Below are positions 25,515-38,281 of a stretch of 64,000 nt of DNA, one piece after another. Position numbers and translations under genes: made by a program. This stretch comes from Hofstenia miamia. Taxonomy: Eukaryota > Xenacoelomorpha > Acoela > Hofsteniidae. The stretch lies in NCBI GenBank assembly GCA_900660155.1, contig CABFPE010000138.1, positions 1,278,110 to 1,342,109 on the forward strand. Direction: 5' to 3'. How positions within the stretch are numbered: position 1 is the first letter of the stretch; every line of letters begins with the position of its first letter. Below the pieces are notes generated by a model. That model worked only from the letters and a program-made list of their open reading frames with translations, was not told where the DNA came from and made no database searches.

Positions 25515-27700
25515 AAGGTCTATAATTGGAACTCAAAAATGTGCTTGGAGTTTTATTTGTGAAGAGGAATTATAATAGAAATCTTCCAGTGAGAAGGATA
25601 TTTGCAAGAAAAGCAGGTCTCAAGAAAGAGCTTTGGAGACAACGAAGACCTGTACTTACTTAAGAATACACACCCAATTTGTCAGAGGAATTCCCAGACA
25701 TAAATTGTGAAAGAGCATTATATACAATATCTATATCAGGTGGCAATGAGTTGTGGAGATTATTCTAAAAAGCGAAATCATTGGTAACTATTTTAGAGGA
25801 GGGAGAAAAGACAGATGCAAAAAATATGTTGAATTGATCAGCAATGTCATAATTATTAGTAAAATGCATTCCATCCAAACCAAAAAATGATGGAAATTTA
25901 TGTGTTTGTCAGATAAAAAATCAGTGGGAGCAAGTTGCTCAATTTAGCATCCAATCCAATTCAATTGATTCATGAAGATTTTTCCACACATTTTGATTTC
26001 CACATATCTGCTAAGATTAAAGTGAGAGAGAACACTTTGATATACAGAACTTTTGCGTAATGCTAGGGAATAAGTATGACAATGCATCATGCCACAAATT
26101 AATGTAATCAAGACATACATTCAATGAAAAATAAAAATTTAGAAGAAAAATGAACATTGTCATTAACAGATTAGAATATCTGAAAATCAATGTAGGGTAG
26201 TTAAAATCACTACAAATTTTATGTGAAATTTGTGAAGAACAGAGATATTATAAACATTACAGTAATTGTTGAAAAAAAACATTACATTGCTTGAATAGTG
26301 ATACAGTATTTTTTAGAATAACAGGGGTTGTAGATGCATATCACTAGTAAAGCATTAGACGATAAACATCAGATCGTAGTACAACCAAAATCAAAATTGT
26401 CAATTTTTGGTACAGAAATTGAGACAATATGATGATGGCAAAGAATAAAAGGGTCTCTATGACTCTTAACATGATTTCTATCCATACATGCAGCCGTGTA
26501 ATGTGGGGGATTAGGAAATCAGCTTTGGTCAGAATTATTAAACCAAGTTTCACTTTGACACACAAAATCAGATGTTGAAGACAGAATCTCGGAGATTAAC
26601 AATAGTCTTCTGATAAATGAGATGATACTTTGAACATTACAATATGTTAATGAAATAGGTAGTTGCAGAGGTGGTCAATTCGGGTTAACTTGAATGTCAT
26701 CAACAAAAGGAACTAAATTATTAATCTTAATAGTTTTGCAATCAGTGCCATTTTGAATTAATTCGAAACTTTTCTTCAATAATAACTTTTTCAGGATTCT
26801 AGCAGAATCACTAAAATCACGAAATACATGAATTTTAGAAATAAATTTTTTCAACTTGTATAAATTCAAAACAACCACAGAGCCATTTATTTGAAAGTTT
26901 AATCGTAACAGAGCGACGTTTATCACCATTGAATTTCCCTAGGCGAAATAAATTAGCTGGTTTATAACTGGCAAATCCAATGTAAGAAAATATTTCATGA
27001 ATCAAATTCGAATCATGTCTTATTCTAACATTTTTGTTCAACTTAAATTCAGCTTCAGAAATACCAGCTACTTTAATTCGGCATTTGTATAAATCAAGTA
27101 AAACAAGAGTCATACTTTCTATCGAACGATAAGTTTCAAGAATAGATATAGTTCTTTCGCCATTTCATTTAATTTCTTACAATTTTCCACCATCTTCTTG
27201 TCAAGGGAAGATGTCAACAAGTTAATCTTATTAATAAGAAAAGAGGTGCTATCATTAAGGCAAGACATTAAGGATTGTATACTTGCCCATCGAAATTAGT
27301 TAAATAGTTTAAGTTTGAAGAATGCTTTTTATCAACATACTTTGTGCAAACTAATAAAAATGATTACTGTAGGTTTCTATAGTTTTGAGGTGAGTGTTGT
27401 CAAATCCAGTGCAAAAAGTTTTTAAATGGAGTAGGGTTTCACACAAATAATATGTGAAAAATTTCAAATCCTTGATTTCGTTAGAGCAAGTAGAACAAAC
27501 ACGATAAAACCGATTGGTCAATTTTTAGATGTTGAGCAGTCAGCCATTTATATGTATGTTGTTGGATGAGGCAAATTTCAAAATTGAATCCGCTCCGGCA
27601 TTGTTGTACCAAATTCTAAGGTAAAAAAATTACATTGCAATGAGTATGACGACATTCGATGTACTTAGTGTCTGCATCCGCACAAAAGACAGACTGATAT
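25515..27700 (-). mobile_element. Decayed APE-type LINE: ORF1, endonuclease and RT start
   Basis: Minus-strand order, with many stops and frameshifts. Near 27690-27480 are Cys/His-rich pieces (IECRHTHC; FYRVCSTCSNEI) resembling the PHD-like finger of some LINE ORF1 proteins. Near 27270-27140 is a helical piece. At 27113-26650 are open pieces with FRLGKFNGDKRRSVTIKLSN and HVFRDFSDSARILKKLL, matching the RLGK...RP...V and D-S-x-x-R pattern of ORF1 proteins. Near 26575-26400 is the endonuclease start with CQSETWFNNSDQS. Near 26200 is SDFNYP, a worn GDFN motif. Near 25820 is FNIFFASVFSP, and near 25530 KTPSTFLSSNYRP, matching the RT entry block YRPI. RT catalytic blocks are missing. Confidence 0.68.
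26675..27113 (-). pseudogene. LINE ORF1 core fragment
   Basis: Two overlapping minus-strand frames (27113-26835 and 26929-26675) together cover about 140 residues of ORF1, the RNA-binding chaperone-like protein of the element. SYKPANLFRLGKFNGDKRRS is the best-conserved segment; the second frame carries FRDFSDSARILKKLLLKKSF. One frameshift separates them. Assignment rests on the pattern, not on a database match. Confidence 0.55.
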
Positions 27701-28861
27701 GTTGTGTACAGGGGTGTATTCTCAAACGAAAGAGGCCCTCTTAATATATAGAGTATTGCATTAATCAATCAGTTCAGAAAATTTTTTGTTGAAAAATCTA
27801 TTTTGAATGACCCAGGTTTGATAGTGAAGTTCAGAAACAGAGAGCTGAATAGTTCTGCAATTTCCTGCAAACTATTTCTCTTAGAATTTTAAATATTCTT
27901 GATAGCAACTTTGAAATTTCTCTTATCAACTCTTATGATTGTGCGACCACAAACCAAGCTTGAAAAAGACACTCCACATGAGTGACTCCTTAAGTTATAT
28001 TTACCTCTCTAATTATGTTGGGAAACAATGAATTTCTTATAGGGCTCTTTCAAATTGAATCTCTCTTGAATGCGATCCACTCAGATTTGTAGTACCATTT
28101 TTGGATAATCCTCAATCCATGTAATTAGTACCTTCAATATTTCAGTTATTAGTTTGTACTTTTTGATAGTCCTTTCCTGGTGCTTTCTTATCTATTCATA
28201 AGCTGTTTTTGCTTTCATCAGTCTCCAAACTTCTTAATCTTTATGTCACCGAAGTATCATTTAACGAATTTTGACATGTTCAGTTGAATCGGTTTTGTTG
28301 AAGATATAATTTATATAATTGTTGTTTAAATATTTCAAATTAACTTTAAATTATAATAGATTCTATTTCTGCAATTGGAATGTGATTATCGAATATATTT
28401 TTACTTTACTACAGCAATAATGATATCACTACAATTTTATAATTATATTTAAACTGCTGCAGAAATGTGATGCGTTGAGCACACGAAAAATAATGTGAAT
28501 AAGATTTTATGAATTGATTTGCATGAGTGTGAAAGTTTATAATTATCAACGATGAACTAAGGTGTTTATCTCTCCTTGCACAACGTGCAATTATTTGAGA
28601 AAACGAAACACTGACAGGATGGGCTGAGCGGCCCCGTAAATGATTGTACCAAGAACATACTAAGACTTGAAATATATATATTGTCTGATAGTATTACATG
28701 AAATGTTACCGGTAACCATTTTGCTCCAATTACGTTTTATCCTCATTCCACATTATTAAGCCGTTAACGTAGATTATTAGAATTGCATAAACTTGCAGAT
28801 TTTTATAGTGGAAAGCAAGAAACATTTTGTAGGAGTATTTATAAATTACGTCCTGATTGGG
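27701..28861. other. Noncoding, nothing firm identified
   Basis: AT-rich. A CAGGGGTGTATTC string at about 27717 resembles one hAT-type end but no partner end was found. Confidence 0.4.
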
Positions 28862-29119
28862 TGTCAATTCTAATGCTATGTGGCAATGCGATATATATTT
28901 ATAAGGTCAATTAATTGAATTTGATTGACTTATGAACACATATTTAGCATCCAAACCTCGCGGCAGTCCATGTACTATAAACATACTGCATATTTATAGC
29001 GTGTGCAACATTCTATGAAAGTTTAAATTGAAGAGAAAATAATAAATATGTGTTCATGAGCCAATCAGATTTAATGAATTGGAATCCGCAAGATTATCAT
29101 GTCATAGCCAATTAAACAT
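28862..29119. repeat. Foldback repeat / MITE-like inverted repeat
   Basis: The left arm (about 28862-28947) and right arm (about 29042-29119) are imperfect inverted copies. The tightest match is CTTATGAACACATATTTA against its complement TAAATATGTGTTCATGAG. Outer parts (GCTATG, TGCG, CAATT) also pair. The loop is about 95 bp and noncoding. No clear target duplication was seen. Confidence 0.55.
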
Positions 29120-31781
29120 GTATCGCTTTTGGTACGTATTTTTCGTTGTGATTGGAAAGCTTATCATTGTTAACTGCTACTTTTCTCTTATTCGTTATGC
29201 CTATATAATATAAACATCTATAGATACTCTCAAAACAATCTATATCATATCTATCAAACGTTTGATATGCAGGCAGACGATCGTTCTATGCATGATTTGG
29301 CAGTAAGGAGTTTGTATCAAAAAACTAAATATTTTATTTTGTGTTCATTCATAGGATTTTGATATAGTATCTATTATTACAAAATCACATTCAGAAGTTA
29401 TTTATCAATATATAATCCATTTTAATCATTATGTAAAGATCATCACCCTGGTGATAATCGCTTAAGAATCTTTTCTAGTGGTGGAGCAAGCATTTCACAT
29501 CGAAGGGGAAGGGCCTTTAGCTAGGGGTGCTAAAAAATTAATGACACTTATTTGAGTAAAATTTTGAAAGCTTTTATTGCAATGAATATAGATAAAGTCG
29601 ATAAAATTCCTGAAATCAGGTGCTTTACACTAACTGTTGGTTTCATTTAATTTATCAATTTAGCCGCAATATTAAACTACAGATTTTGGATTTGTGATAT
29701 AACTCGAATCTCTCTAGTTTATCTTCAAAGTAAGGTCAAAGCATGTGAAGAATACACTTATTTCAATAATAGTTTTTGCATTTTAGACATATAATATTTC
29801 TCAAACAATTGGACCTCGAATGCATGCACATAGAATGATGAATACTTTACTATGTCCTCATTTCATTTAACTAATTGCAATTTTTGGTACATAGTTTTTT
29901 TGAAAAAATATACATATAATTAATGAAATATATTTCAAAAAACAAGACTTGGAACATCTCTAGTAAGAGAATATTACAAAATCCTCATTATTCATCTTGT
30001 TTTTTGGCTACTAAAAAAGTGGAAAAATTGAAACTATCAATAAGTGCACTATTAGCTTATGCTAAAATTCACTTATTGTACTTAGAGTGAACATATTTTT
30101 GAAAAACTAAATTCTTTACCAACTCTAGCGCTAGAAGCCAATATAATTTTCATGAAAACAGATCTTTTAAAATTAAAAGCGACTTTTCAATATTGCAACC
30201 TGTTGAATTTATGGAATTTTATGAACTGATTTCATAAATGCTTTCTACAAATTATCTCATTGGCATATACTGCACATGAATGTTGAGATTACCCTTAAAC
30301 AGCATGGTGATTCTTAAAAAATATTCATATTCTTATAAAAAAATTTTAAACGCTTATAGCTCAAAACCTATTAATGGTGTGCTCAATCTGAAAGCACCGC
30401 AACCTCTGACTTTGCATACGGCACGCCTCAATGGGTTTGGAACATCTTTGCACATATTAAGATATATTCAACATTCTTTGTTGTCTCAAGGTGCTCAAAA
30501 CCCTCTAAATACATTAACTTTAAGTATGGAGAGAATTTAAATCTTTTACAAAAATTGGAAAATTTCTAAGAAAACTTGTTAATCTATTCCACAATTTCTG
30601 CCACAGCAATAGGCTTTAATAGAAATTTTCAACATTGCATTATTACATGTTCCTCAATAGACTTACCCATGCCGCAAGATTTTCAAATTTGGAAATAGGC
30701 TTGGAGAAAATTCTTCGTAAATGTGGTAAAACGGCTTGTCCTTTAAAACGGACGTTAGGCTGTTTAAGGTTAAATAGAACAAAATTGACATGCTTCAAAT
30801 GTTTGATTACTTCATTACATCCGTGTTCATGTATGAAATTGATTGATTTTAATAGCAATTTTCAAATTTTGTCCATGATTGCGTTCTACAAAAGGCATTA
30901 TATTTAACTCAAGATCGCGTCAAGTGGCCTTCGCCCTCTTCTTATATTTTCGCAATTGATATTTTTAAATTTTCTACAATTAAGAACCGATTTATACTTC
31001 TATCCTAATCCCAATTCTATTCAAGCCAATTTTGTTAGATTCAAATCATTTATATAATAATAAATTTCATTTTGTGAATTTTGCAAACTTTGTGAATACA
31101 TGTAGAGGATGTTTCACAATTGTTGAAACAAAAGCGGTAGCTTCTGCAATGTTCCTGCTTATGTGATTGTGTTTTTGGTTTTATATTTTTGAAATTAAAT
31201 ATTTAAAATTTTTATATATTGAGAAATTTAATTATGTGCTGGTCGATGGAACAAAACGTATTTTGTGAGAAGACTTAATACAATACCAAATCTTTCAAGA
31301 TTATTCAAGCAGGTTACAGAAGGACATCATGAGCATGTACTCTAAAACGTCTTCAGTCATTTCACTTCCAAATTTGAGACTGAATATTTACAGAATCTGA
31401 AATGCTATTATTATTTTAAACAGCTTAATGCTAAGCATTTTAGAATAAAAATAAATTAATAATACTAATTCCTTCAGAGATGGCCTTAGCTCAAAAAAGG
31501 AAAACTTTCCGAAAATCGGATCAAGCAACAATATTTTAAGGTAAAGCAAAAAATATTGTCCAAATGAAAAAGGCAATACACAAGAATCTAAAATTGAGTA
31601 TCAAGTCCAAGAAAACTGCAGTATCAATTATGGGGAAGCGGTCGGCAGCCATTTTCTTTCACTCTTTGGGAAGAGGTATTTCAAGAGGATCACTTATATT
31701 TACCAACTTTCCTTAGATGCATGAACAAACCTAAAAGCGGTTGCCGCTAACTTCAGCTCTTTCTGATGTGATGTATTGTGG
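29120..31781. other. Noncoding AT-rich region
   Basis: ORFs up to 90 codons occur on both strands (for example 30280-30540, 30635-30907), but they overlap one another antisense and show no domain, so none is called. A TAGTGGTGGAGCAAGC string near 29480 could be an hAT-type end without a partner. Confidence 0.4.
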
Positions 31782-32114
31782 TGCATAGCAAATGGACTTT
31801 TATCTTCTCTAATCCTACCAGTTTCCAAAGAGTTGTTTTAAGAACAGCTTGTCTTGTGGGAATTCACGAAAAAGTAGCCCTCACTGACAGAAAAGTTACA
31901 GACACTTATCTAAGACATCACTTGTCTAGTAGCGTTTNNNNNNNNNNNNNNNNNNNNNTGCATAGCAAATGGACTTTTGTCTTCTCTGATCCTACCAGTT
32001 TCCAAAGAGTTGTTTTAAGAACAGCTTGTCTCGTGGGAATTCACGAAAGAGTAGCCCTCACTGACAGAAAAGTTACAGACACTTATCTAAGACATCACTT
32101 GTCTAGTAGCGTTT
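31782..32114 (+). repeat. 156-bp unit present twice around a 21-N gap
   Basis: 31782-31937 and 31959-32114 are the same length and differ at four bases seen by eye. Both are open in one plus-strand frame, 52 codons each, containing FQRVVLRTACLVGIHE. Three differences change a residue conservatively (Ile/Val, Asn/Asp, Lys/Arg) and one is silent. A stop follows the second copy at 32117-32119. I do not recognise the protein and no start codon is clear. It could be a duplicated exon, a repeat family, or two haplotype copies left on either side of an assembly gap. The base composition is less AT-rich than its surroundings. Confidence 0.5.
31938..31958. other. Assembly gap (21 N)
   Basis: Unknown bases between the two copies of the 156-bp unit. 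Confidence 0.95.
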
Positions 32115-33040
32115 TCTAGCTGAAGGCCTGAACTTCGGAGTTTTAGAACCGTAAATCGGTTAGGACTTTGTAAAAAATATGAAAATTCTTGTAAACATAA
32201 TCTTCACGATTCAATTGCAAGATGACGCGCGGGTTCTGTAGGAGCATGTATGTGGCATGGGGAATGTTGTTTTTCTCGTGTGGAAGCACAAACGTAAATT
32301 CGTATTTATGTTATTCGTAGATATCCATAGTGATTGAATTAAAGATTTTTTGTACATGTCACATTTGGAAACATTTTTACTCATTTATAAATTTTTCTTA
32401 CTCGAAATAATTTTGTTTGCAATGCAAAATCATTTTTCGAGGATAATCATAATTTTATTATGCAACCTACTTGTTCTGTGTTTTGTGACTGACATTCTTA
32501 GCTTTTTTAAGAATATAAAAAATTTAATATAGACGCCAAGTTTGAGAATGTACAATATTAATGTGTCTGTGACATAACAACTTGTCAAACTACTAAAGTC
32601 CTGCGTGTTTTGAATCATTTATGAAATTTAAATGATATACAAATATTTAGGATCTTGTTATTAAAAAAGTGCAAGCTGTAATAGTTAAATTTTTTATTTT
32701 GCAGTAATCTGTATGTGAATTTTCAAAATTTAAGATTTTAAGAAATCTATAAATATGTTTATGATGCGCTTACTTGTAGAAAGCTTTAACGTGTGGATCA
32801 AATATTCTATGAATAAATATCCATTAATTTTAGTCTATAAAATAAGTACAGCTATAATAATGTATAAATTTCATCAGATTTTTTGAACATATAATTATTA
32901 ATTATTCATAATATTTACATAAGAATTTCTGTAAAGATCACTATATATCATGATGTAAAATGATAAATATATCAGAGAATGAATTAGGAGCAATCAATAG
33001 TAAAACGTATACATATTTTAGGGAATTAAAAATATCATAC
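32115..33040. other. Intergenic or intronic sequence
   Basis: No coding signal. On the minus strand this should be the first intron of the GPCR gene, starting with its donor at 33040; the next exon was not found in the window. Confidence 0.45.
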
Positions 33041-33331
33041 CTGGACCTCACAGAAAAAAGAGTTTTTGATGTTAAACTTTCCTAGAATGACAATACTTGC
33101 TGGCAACAATACTGTTTGAGACAAATACAAATCTATTAATGAAAGGCCGAACATTAATGCTCCCGGGACAGAATGTAACCGTTTGGTTCGGAAGATCACT
33201 GCCAGAGATAAACTACTGAATGTAAATGTGACTAAGGTGGCAAAAAGATAAAAGACGCCCTCCGCAATTTCTTCAAGTTGGTAATTGGAAGTTTGCGAAG
33301 AATTGCTACGAGATACGTTCATTATCCGCAA
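33041..33331 (-). CDS. First coding exon of a rhodopsin-class GPCR (partial gene)
   Basis: 97 codons from an ATG at 33331 to a phase-0 splice donor (TCCAG|GTATGA) at 33041/33040. The extracellular N-terminus (residues 1-24) has two N-glycosylation sites (NVS at 5-7, NSS at 10-12). A hydrophobic segment at about 26-48 fits TM1. A short basic loop (RTKRLHSVPG) follows. TM2 at about 60-85 carries LSLIDLYLSQ, matching the LAxAD motif of class A receptors. The exon ends with GKFNIKNSFFCEVQ, where the Cys fits the conserved disulphide Cys at the top of TM3. The TM1 Asn typical of class A is not obvious. The ligand cannot be inferred; an amine or orphan receptor is equally possible. The rest of the gene (TM3-TM7) must lie in exons not recognised here or beyond the window. 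Confidence 0.75.
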
Positions 33332-34504
33332 TTTTTCTAGATTAACGCATCAGTTGTTTGCCAAACTTCAGTCAACCAATAAGCTGCAATGTTAACAAAA
33401 TCAATTGATTGGCTAATTGCAATAGAGTTAATTTGAATTTTTAAACTGGAATTAACATGTAGCAATTATTTATTCATTCAAAAAAACGTTTATCATAGAA
33501 TTGGATTGCAATTGCATTTGATTAAAATAAAAACTATGCTATGAAAGATTGGAGTATTTTAAAACTAATTTATAGGTAGCATTTCTCACATATTACTTTA
33601 AATGGAATCTTAATTGAGATTTTATTAATTTTGGATATTGCTGTCTGCCTAAAATAGAATATATTAGTTTTTATTCTAAGCTTAATACCCAATGAATTAA
33701 GTTATTGCAGGATCAAATTTTATGTTTATTTATCTCCAATTTGTTTTTTAAATTTTTGCATGAAAAAATGTGGAACTGAAGTGTTGTATTACATTGCACA
33801 ACAATACATCTCTACCACTCTTTCATGAACAAATTCAAAAATCAACAGGAAAAAGGGAAATTTTTTTCTTGTCTTCATTGATTTTTTCCAAATTAGTAAA
33901 TCAAAACAAATGTCATGACATCTTGGATATGTTTTTTGACAACCATAGGACAAACGTAAATTACATCAATGGTTCTCAACCTTTTTCTAAGATGAGTAAG
34001 AAATTAAGAATCAGATCTTTTTGGTTGTCATCTAGCTATCGCTTTTTTGTTTAATTCTCAGAAAAGTTACATGTGAATCCCGATTGAGAACTACTGCATT
34101 ATATAGACAAAAACTTTCAATTTTTTAATTGCCAAAAATAGCATTTTGATCCAGATAACAATTTTGGTTGTTTTTATGTTGTTTATAGTTGTTTCATACT
34201 TTTGGTTTTTGCAGAAACCATTAACATCATAACAACTGTTAATACTAATTTGAGCAACTACAAATTTGCTAATTTAAGATTCAAGCTGACCAATCAAATT
34301 TTTTGCTATCTACATGTATTAATGTTATTAATATTAGTATGCCAGCTCTTATTGTCATTGTGAGCACTGAATAATGAATTCAATGGTTTGCAGGAAGGTG
34401 TTCCATCTTAAAGATAATATGCTATACACACTTCCAACTGTGCCTTTAACTCAATCAAATTATGCCCGGTTATAAATTACAATTCATAATATAATATTGG
34501 CCGT

Positions 34505-34594
34505 CATCAGTGGACTGTTTGTGGAAAACCTGAATATTTGTGACCACTGATGCCATCAGTGACTCTTTGGTGGACCATTGGCGGCATCAGTGGC
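34505..34594. repeat. Cluster of CATCAGTG words, direct and inverted
   Basis: CATCAGTG occurs at 34505, 34554 and 34586, with its inverse CACTGATG at 34545, within 90 bp. Function unknown; a local duplication is enough to explain it. Confidence 0.4.
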
Positions 34595-35372
34595 AACTTT
34601 TGTAATAAATAATCAGTGAACAGATGCTTGCAAATAAAACTCACTTTATTATTTTAATATAAAGAAAGGAATTGCGAAAAGCTTTTTCGAATTTTTAAAT
34701 GTGTGAAAAATTATAATATACCTGGTAAGCGAATTTTCAAAATAATTTATTCATGGACACCTTGAAATTTACTGTTATATAAAAAAGTTACATTTAAGCA
34801 GGAATATTTTTCACGATTTAATTAGAAAATAAAGAGAATTAATGAGAACTTAAGATACACAAAAATAAGAGAAATACTATAAACTAAAATATATATTGTG
34901 CAATAAAGATCCTATTTAAGCGATGCTTGTTTCATCAATTGTATACAAGTTTACCTGTAAAGAATGTCACCATTCTGTCATCGGTGAAACGAAGCAAACA
35001 TCTGATTAGCAAACTCCTATTAAAGGACTTAAATTCTGATAATTACTCTCACAACCATCGAGTGAATACCAAAAAATTTAAAATCATAATGAAACCACAT
35101 AATACTAAGATTTCTGAAACCCTAGTTATTAAGAACTCGAATAAACAAAAATTAATAAATAAACAAATGACGACCAACATTTTAAATAATTTTTAGTGTA
35201 TGCACCATATTTGGAATTAGGGCGAATTCTTAGGCCCAAGCCCGAACCTGCCCAAATTGCTGTGTCGAAAGTCCGGTATGCATATTTCAACAACACAAAA
35301 TATAGTGCATTATCTTTACTGTATTACAATAAAATTTATATTGACGATTATTTTAAGTCAAAGCTGGGCCCA

Positions 35373-35394
35373 AATATATATATATATATATATA
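35373..35394. repeat. (TA)n microsatellite
   Basis: TA dinucleotide run. Confidence 0.85.
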
Positions 35395-37277
35395 ATTACT
35401 CTGGAATGGAAACAGCAACTAATAGTTGCATGAAAGCCTAACAGAATGCAACTGTCTACTCAATTAGAAATAGGACAGTAAGTAAAGAAAAATTACACTT
35501 TTGTAAATGACGTTGAAGTAATTTGATATTTAACACTTGAATAGCCATAATTTCTTGAAAATTTATGTTCAAAAAATTTAATTCATTAGTGTTTACTAAA
35601 TTAAATGATTTGAGTTATTTTGCAAAGCCTTCGCCTTTAGAGCTGCTCAAAAATATATTTTTATTAACTTTCGTTTTAAGCAACAAATCGATTTCTTTAC
35701 ATTTTGAAATATTTTATCCAGGCCTGTTAAGCAATATTGAAAGACTTTTGCATGGATACATCAATGGGATTGGGCTCGCTCATGCAGTGATGAAAATTGC
35801 CTGAATTACATTTAAATAAGAATTTTTTCTTTACATATTTTGTTTTTTTAAAAAAATGCATGGAAAGAACAGAGTCAGCTCGCGAATTTATTTTGAAAAC
35901 GAAAGAAGAGAGAATTCTCAATCTTGCGGTGTTTTGAGATTTTAGATATCTTTATTAGTTCGTGAATTACAACCGTTTAGAAATTATGTGGGAAACTATC
36001 ACAGATATTAAAAAATCACAGTCGAATTGGCATTAAGCTTCCCTCAATTTCTCAAGCTATTTTGAAATGGTTATTTGAAAATAAATTTTGTCTGGTTCTT
36101 TAGATTATTGTGTTGTAACCGATTATTTGGCAATTATATTTTCGAAGACTAGGATCCATTCTTAGCACATTGCATTGCCGAGAACTTAATACATATTGGT
36201 CAATTAGTACATGTGTGGTGATGTATGTATATATGTCGTTTTATTTCATGTACACATAACTAGACTACATGTAGAAAGGCAGCATGAGATAGTTATTATA
36301 GAAATAGCGTACATGTTCCATACAAAAGTTAAATTGATGAAGGATTTCCTAAATTACATAGAACATATCTTTGGCATTGTCACTTTACATCTTGATTGTG
36401 GGATTGCAAAACAAAATTCTTTGTGTAGAACATCTGACTCATCATTTTCAAAAATGTTAAAAGTTCTTAGAAATTTTTTTTAAAGTAATTATTTGTTATT
36501 TCATATAATTTTTTTTTCTCAATTTGACAATTTTTGCATACAGTTTAATGGTACTTTGCATCTGTGTTCTATGTAATTTCGAAAAACCCGGAACATACAT
36601 TTCAGCAGGGTATAAATATACAGTTGCTATATGGCAAAAAAATATTACCTTGTTCCTACTAGTAAGGAGCTCTACAAAAAACGATAAACTTTTTATTTTT
36701 ATATCAGAAATTTTCATTATACACATGAAATATGCCTATTCCAACTTAGATTATTGTCAATGCTTAAATACTTGCAATTTGTAACTTCTCTATCAGAGCG
36801 TTTAAATTACATTTAAGGGGATCTACTGATCTTCAGAAAAAGAATTTATTAATTATAAATGTAAAAGCTTATTTATTGATATAAAAGAGTATCATACATT
36901 GTAAAAAGAACATGTATAAAAAATTTGAAATACAATATGACGGCGTTAAGCACATTGTAATAGAATTATTTATAACCAGGGGTCACACAATTTCTATTTC
37001 AAATAGAGTTATTTTTAATTCTAAAGAACATCAAAAATACTTTATAATGAAGTTTTGAACATAAAAAATAATAATTTTTAAATAGTATTGCAAATGCTCA
37101 AAAATTTATATGTAATTTTCCACAAAAAATCCTTATTTTTCAGTACATAATCATATGAATTACTTAGCTTTTTCAACGTCACATTGATAAAAAGCCTTTA
37201 AAACATGTATATACCAAGTTTTAGTATTCTATAATGTAGCATAATCTCCAATAAAAGATCCGATTCAACAAAAAATC

Positions 37278-37736
37278 AAAAGAAAACAAAAACATAAGAC
37301 TCAATTAAGAAACTCGAATCATTTTATTAGAAATTAGCTTCTAATGATTTTGCCAAAACTGTAAAAGGAAATACTGGTCGCAACATTTTTGAAAAAACGC
37401 ATGTGGACATTAAGCTCCACATTGATTTTAGATTAATAACCAGTTCACGCAGAAGATAATTATGTGGACATCAAAAATTGGTTTGCAACTGGTACTTGCT
37501 TGATCGGTAATATTTATTACTCAATAAGTAATAAATATGACCAAAGCACTGTAAAGATGATGGAAATTTACCCATTAATTGGTTTCTTTTATTTCACTGG
37601 TGTGGTATTTAAGTGTTGGGAAATCTGTGAACTGTCTTTAAGACTCTGCTTCAGGCAAGTGTGCCCAGCTTGCTCTCTCAGGATACTTTCGGAGATGCTA
37701 CCTAAATACTAGCAATGAATAATTGTATTAACCCTG
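37278..37736 (+). repeat. 5' terminal repeat (internally deleted copy)
   Basis: Matches 47812 onward for about 330 bp and then the last ~130 bp before 48853. Roughly 580 bp present in the 3' copy are missing here around 37610. If the PBS-like site at 37895 is real, the LTR extends to 37894. Confidence 0.75.
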
Positions 37737-38281
37737 GAGCATTAATTAAGTTATGTCTCTGTTATTACAATATTACGATAGAAAAGAGAGAGAGTGAAAG
37801 TACTCGTTACCCTGCTTGATGGAATCTGCCAGCAGTCATAGCTAAACTATACCATGTTATTAGGCACATCCACAGCCTGGGTGATGATGTAACATGGCGA
37901 CCATGACAGGACGCAAACCTCGTGCATCATGGTTAAGATGGATTTCTTCCACTCACTCACACACTCCCAGTTCAATAATGTTTCAAGTTGATTCTTTCTA
38001 CCCACGCTTTGGAGATTAGTGCAGCAATGCTCAGAGATGTACTCCAGTTATAATGGTTGCTGCTAACTCTTTTTCTACTCTTCCGCTTATTAATTCTAAC
38101 TGTTCTTATTACTTCTAATTGTTACATTGGTGTTACAATGGAATATACCAAATTTTTGTTACCACTCAGTTCTTCTACTACTAAAGTTCTGTTGTTATCT
38201 GAAAAACAGTTCACTAAGGAATACTAATTGAAAACTACCTACCTTTTTATAACCTTTTTATAACACCAGAAGACTCTTGTT
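37737..38281 (+). other. Retroelement leader
   Basis: Untranslated stretch between the terminal repeat and the first gag-like frame. No splice signals assigned. Contains the PBS-like site at 37895. Confidence 0.5.
37895..37914 (+). promoter_or_regulatory. Primer-binding-like site
   Basis: TGGCGACCATGACAGGACGC follows TGTAACA. An LTR ending in ACA followed by TGG is the usual arrangement, but it lies 158 bp beyond the end of the shared repeat. Confidence 0.45.

Larger units (their letters stand above)
33332..37277. other. Noncoding AT-rich region upstream of the GPCR exon
   Basis: Should include the GPCR promoter and 5' UTR on the minus strand, but I could not place a TATA box or start site. 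ORFs of 60-94 codons have no domains. It contains a (TA)n run at 35373-35394 and a cluster of CATCAGTG words at 34505-34594. Confidence 0.4.

Noticed and set aside
27716-27760. CAGGGGTGTATTC as an hAT-type end
   Set aside because: No partner end or duplication, and it lies at the edge of a LINE remnant.
29476-29530. TAGTGGTGGAGCAAGC as an hAT-type end
   Set aside because: No convincing partner end within the following 2 kb.
30280-30907. ORFs of 71-90 codons on both strands
   Set aside because: Antisense to each other, no domain, no codon bias distinguishable by eye.
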